NCBI GenBank assembly: GCA_050942875.1
Contig: JBMNOD010000091.1
Coordinates: 1-13,644, forward strand
From: JAAZAI01 sp050942875
Lineage (GTDB): Bacteria; Verrucomicrobiota; Kiritimatiellia; RFP12; UBA3636
DNA: 13,644 bases
Reading direction: 5' to 3'
Numbering within the stretch: the stretch's first letter is position 1; each line of letters begins with the position of its first letter. This document shows, piece after piece, positions 13,377 to 13,644 of the stretch. The notes below the pieces were generated by a model that did no database searches, was not told the origin of the DNA, and was given only the letters and a program-made list of their open reading frames with translations. Both the position numbers and the translations under genes were made by a program.

Positions 13377-13644
13377 TTTTTCTCGAAACAGAAAATAGAC
13401 CCTGGTATAAAAACCACTTTTATCTTGTCGTCTGCAGGTCGTTTGCCGTTCGTGTTTCTGACTGTTGATTTCCGATAAATCGACAAAGCGGCAGGTTTCA
13501 GTCAATTTTCCGACGAAAATCTGCCACTCCGACTGATCACAGGGATTCAGGTGTTTCCGGGCATCCATCCGTCAAACGGGAAAGTGGCGAGTGTTTCGCG
13601 GGTTTTCAGCAAACTGCCTGCGACGTACTTCATAAATCAGGCAG
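13377..13644. other. Gene-free, AT-richer segment after tRNA-Pro
   Basis: Base composition drops visibly in GC compared with the rest of the window. It holds several short inverted repeats: TTTTCT/AGAAAA (13378-13395), ATAAAA/TTTTAT (13407-13423), GGCAGGTTT with AAATCTGCC (13490-13525, one G-U pair) and CTGCCTG/CAGGCAG (13614-13644). A CGACAAAG word lies at 13481-13488. A 28-codon minus-strand frame (13547-13633, starting MKYVAGSLLK) is the only small frame that reads plausibly; it has no support. The segment could be intergenic or the edge of an element inserted next to the tRNA. Confidence 0.4.

Overview
This 13.6 kb window is high-GC, densely coded bacterial chromosome. The housekeeping genes are metG, a SPOUT RNA methyltransferase, an EpmA-type ligase, guaA and tRNA-Pro. 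The carbohydrate-linked genes are a LacI-family regulator, an RpiB/LacAB-type isomerase and a large sialidase-like plus five-bladed-propeller-like fusion protein. The C-terminal module of that fusion, and the cysteine-rich nitronate monooxygenase-like protein, are of kinds common in the Planctomycetota-Verrucomicrobiota-Lentisphaerota-Kiritimatiellota group. A PVC-group organism, perhaps Kiritimatiellota, is therefore my best guess. It is inference only; no marker in the window settles it.

Layout. Positions 1-286 hold no convincing gene but carry a double-hairpin palindromic element and a terminator-like hairpin. A nitronate monooxygenase-like gene (minus) and a LacI-family regulator (plus) diverge from a shared control region at 1718-1909 that is rich in palindromes. 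Positions 3017-3298 are a repeat-rich spacer. A minus-strand operon follows: metG, then a TrmH/SpoU methyltransferase, then an HD-domain hydrolase. Another repeat-bearing spacer (6715-6982) separates it from a minus-strand pair: a hot-dog thioesterase (apparently leaderless) followed by epmA. An RpiB-like isomerase (plus) converges on the sialidase-like fusion gene (minus), which diverges from guaA (plus). A tRNA-Pro(GGG) gene follows guaA, then 268 bases of AT-richer sequence to the window end.

The most notable points are these. (1) GuaA has an intact ATP-pyrophosphatase and dimerisation half, but its glutaminase half has lost the nucleophile region and roughly 85 residues, and the catalytic His is replaced by Trp. 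This suggests an enzyme that uses free ammonia or a separate glutaminase. (2) The RpiB-like isomerase keeps its catalytic Cys but has lost two histidines of the family. (3) The RpiB-like and sialidase-like genes share a promoter-leader block, suggesting common control. (4) The spacers share 7-bp and 12-bp tandem repeats. I found no CRISPR array, transposase, toxin-antitoxin pair or recognisable defence system.
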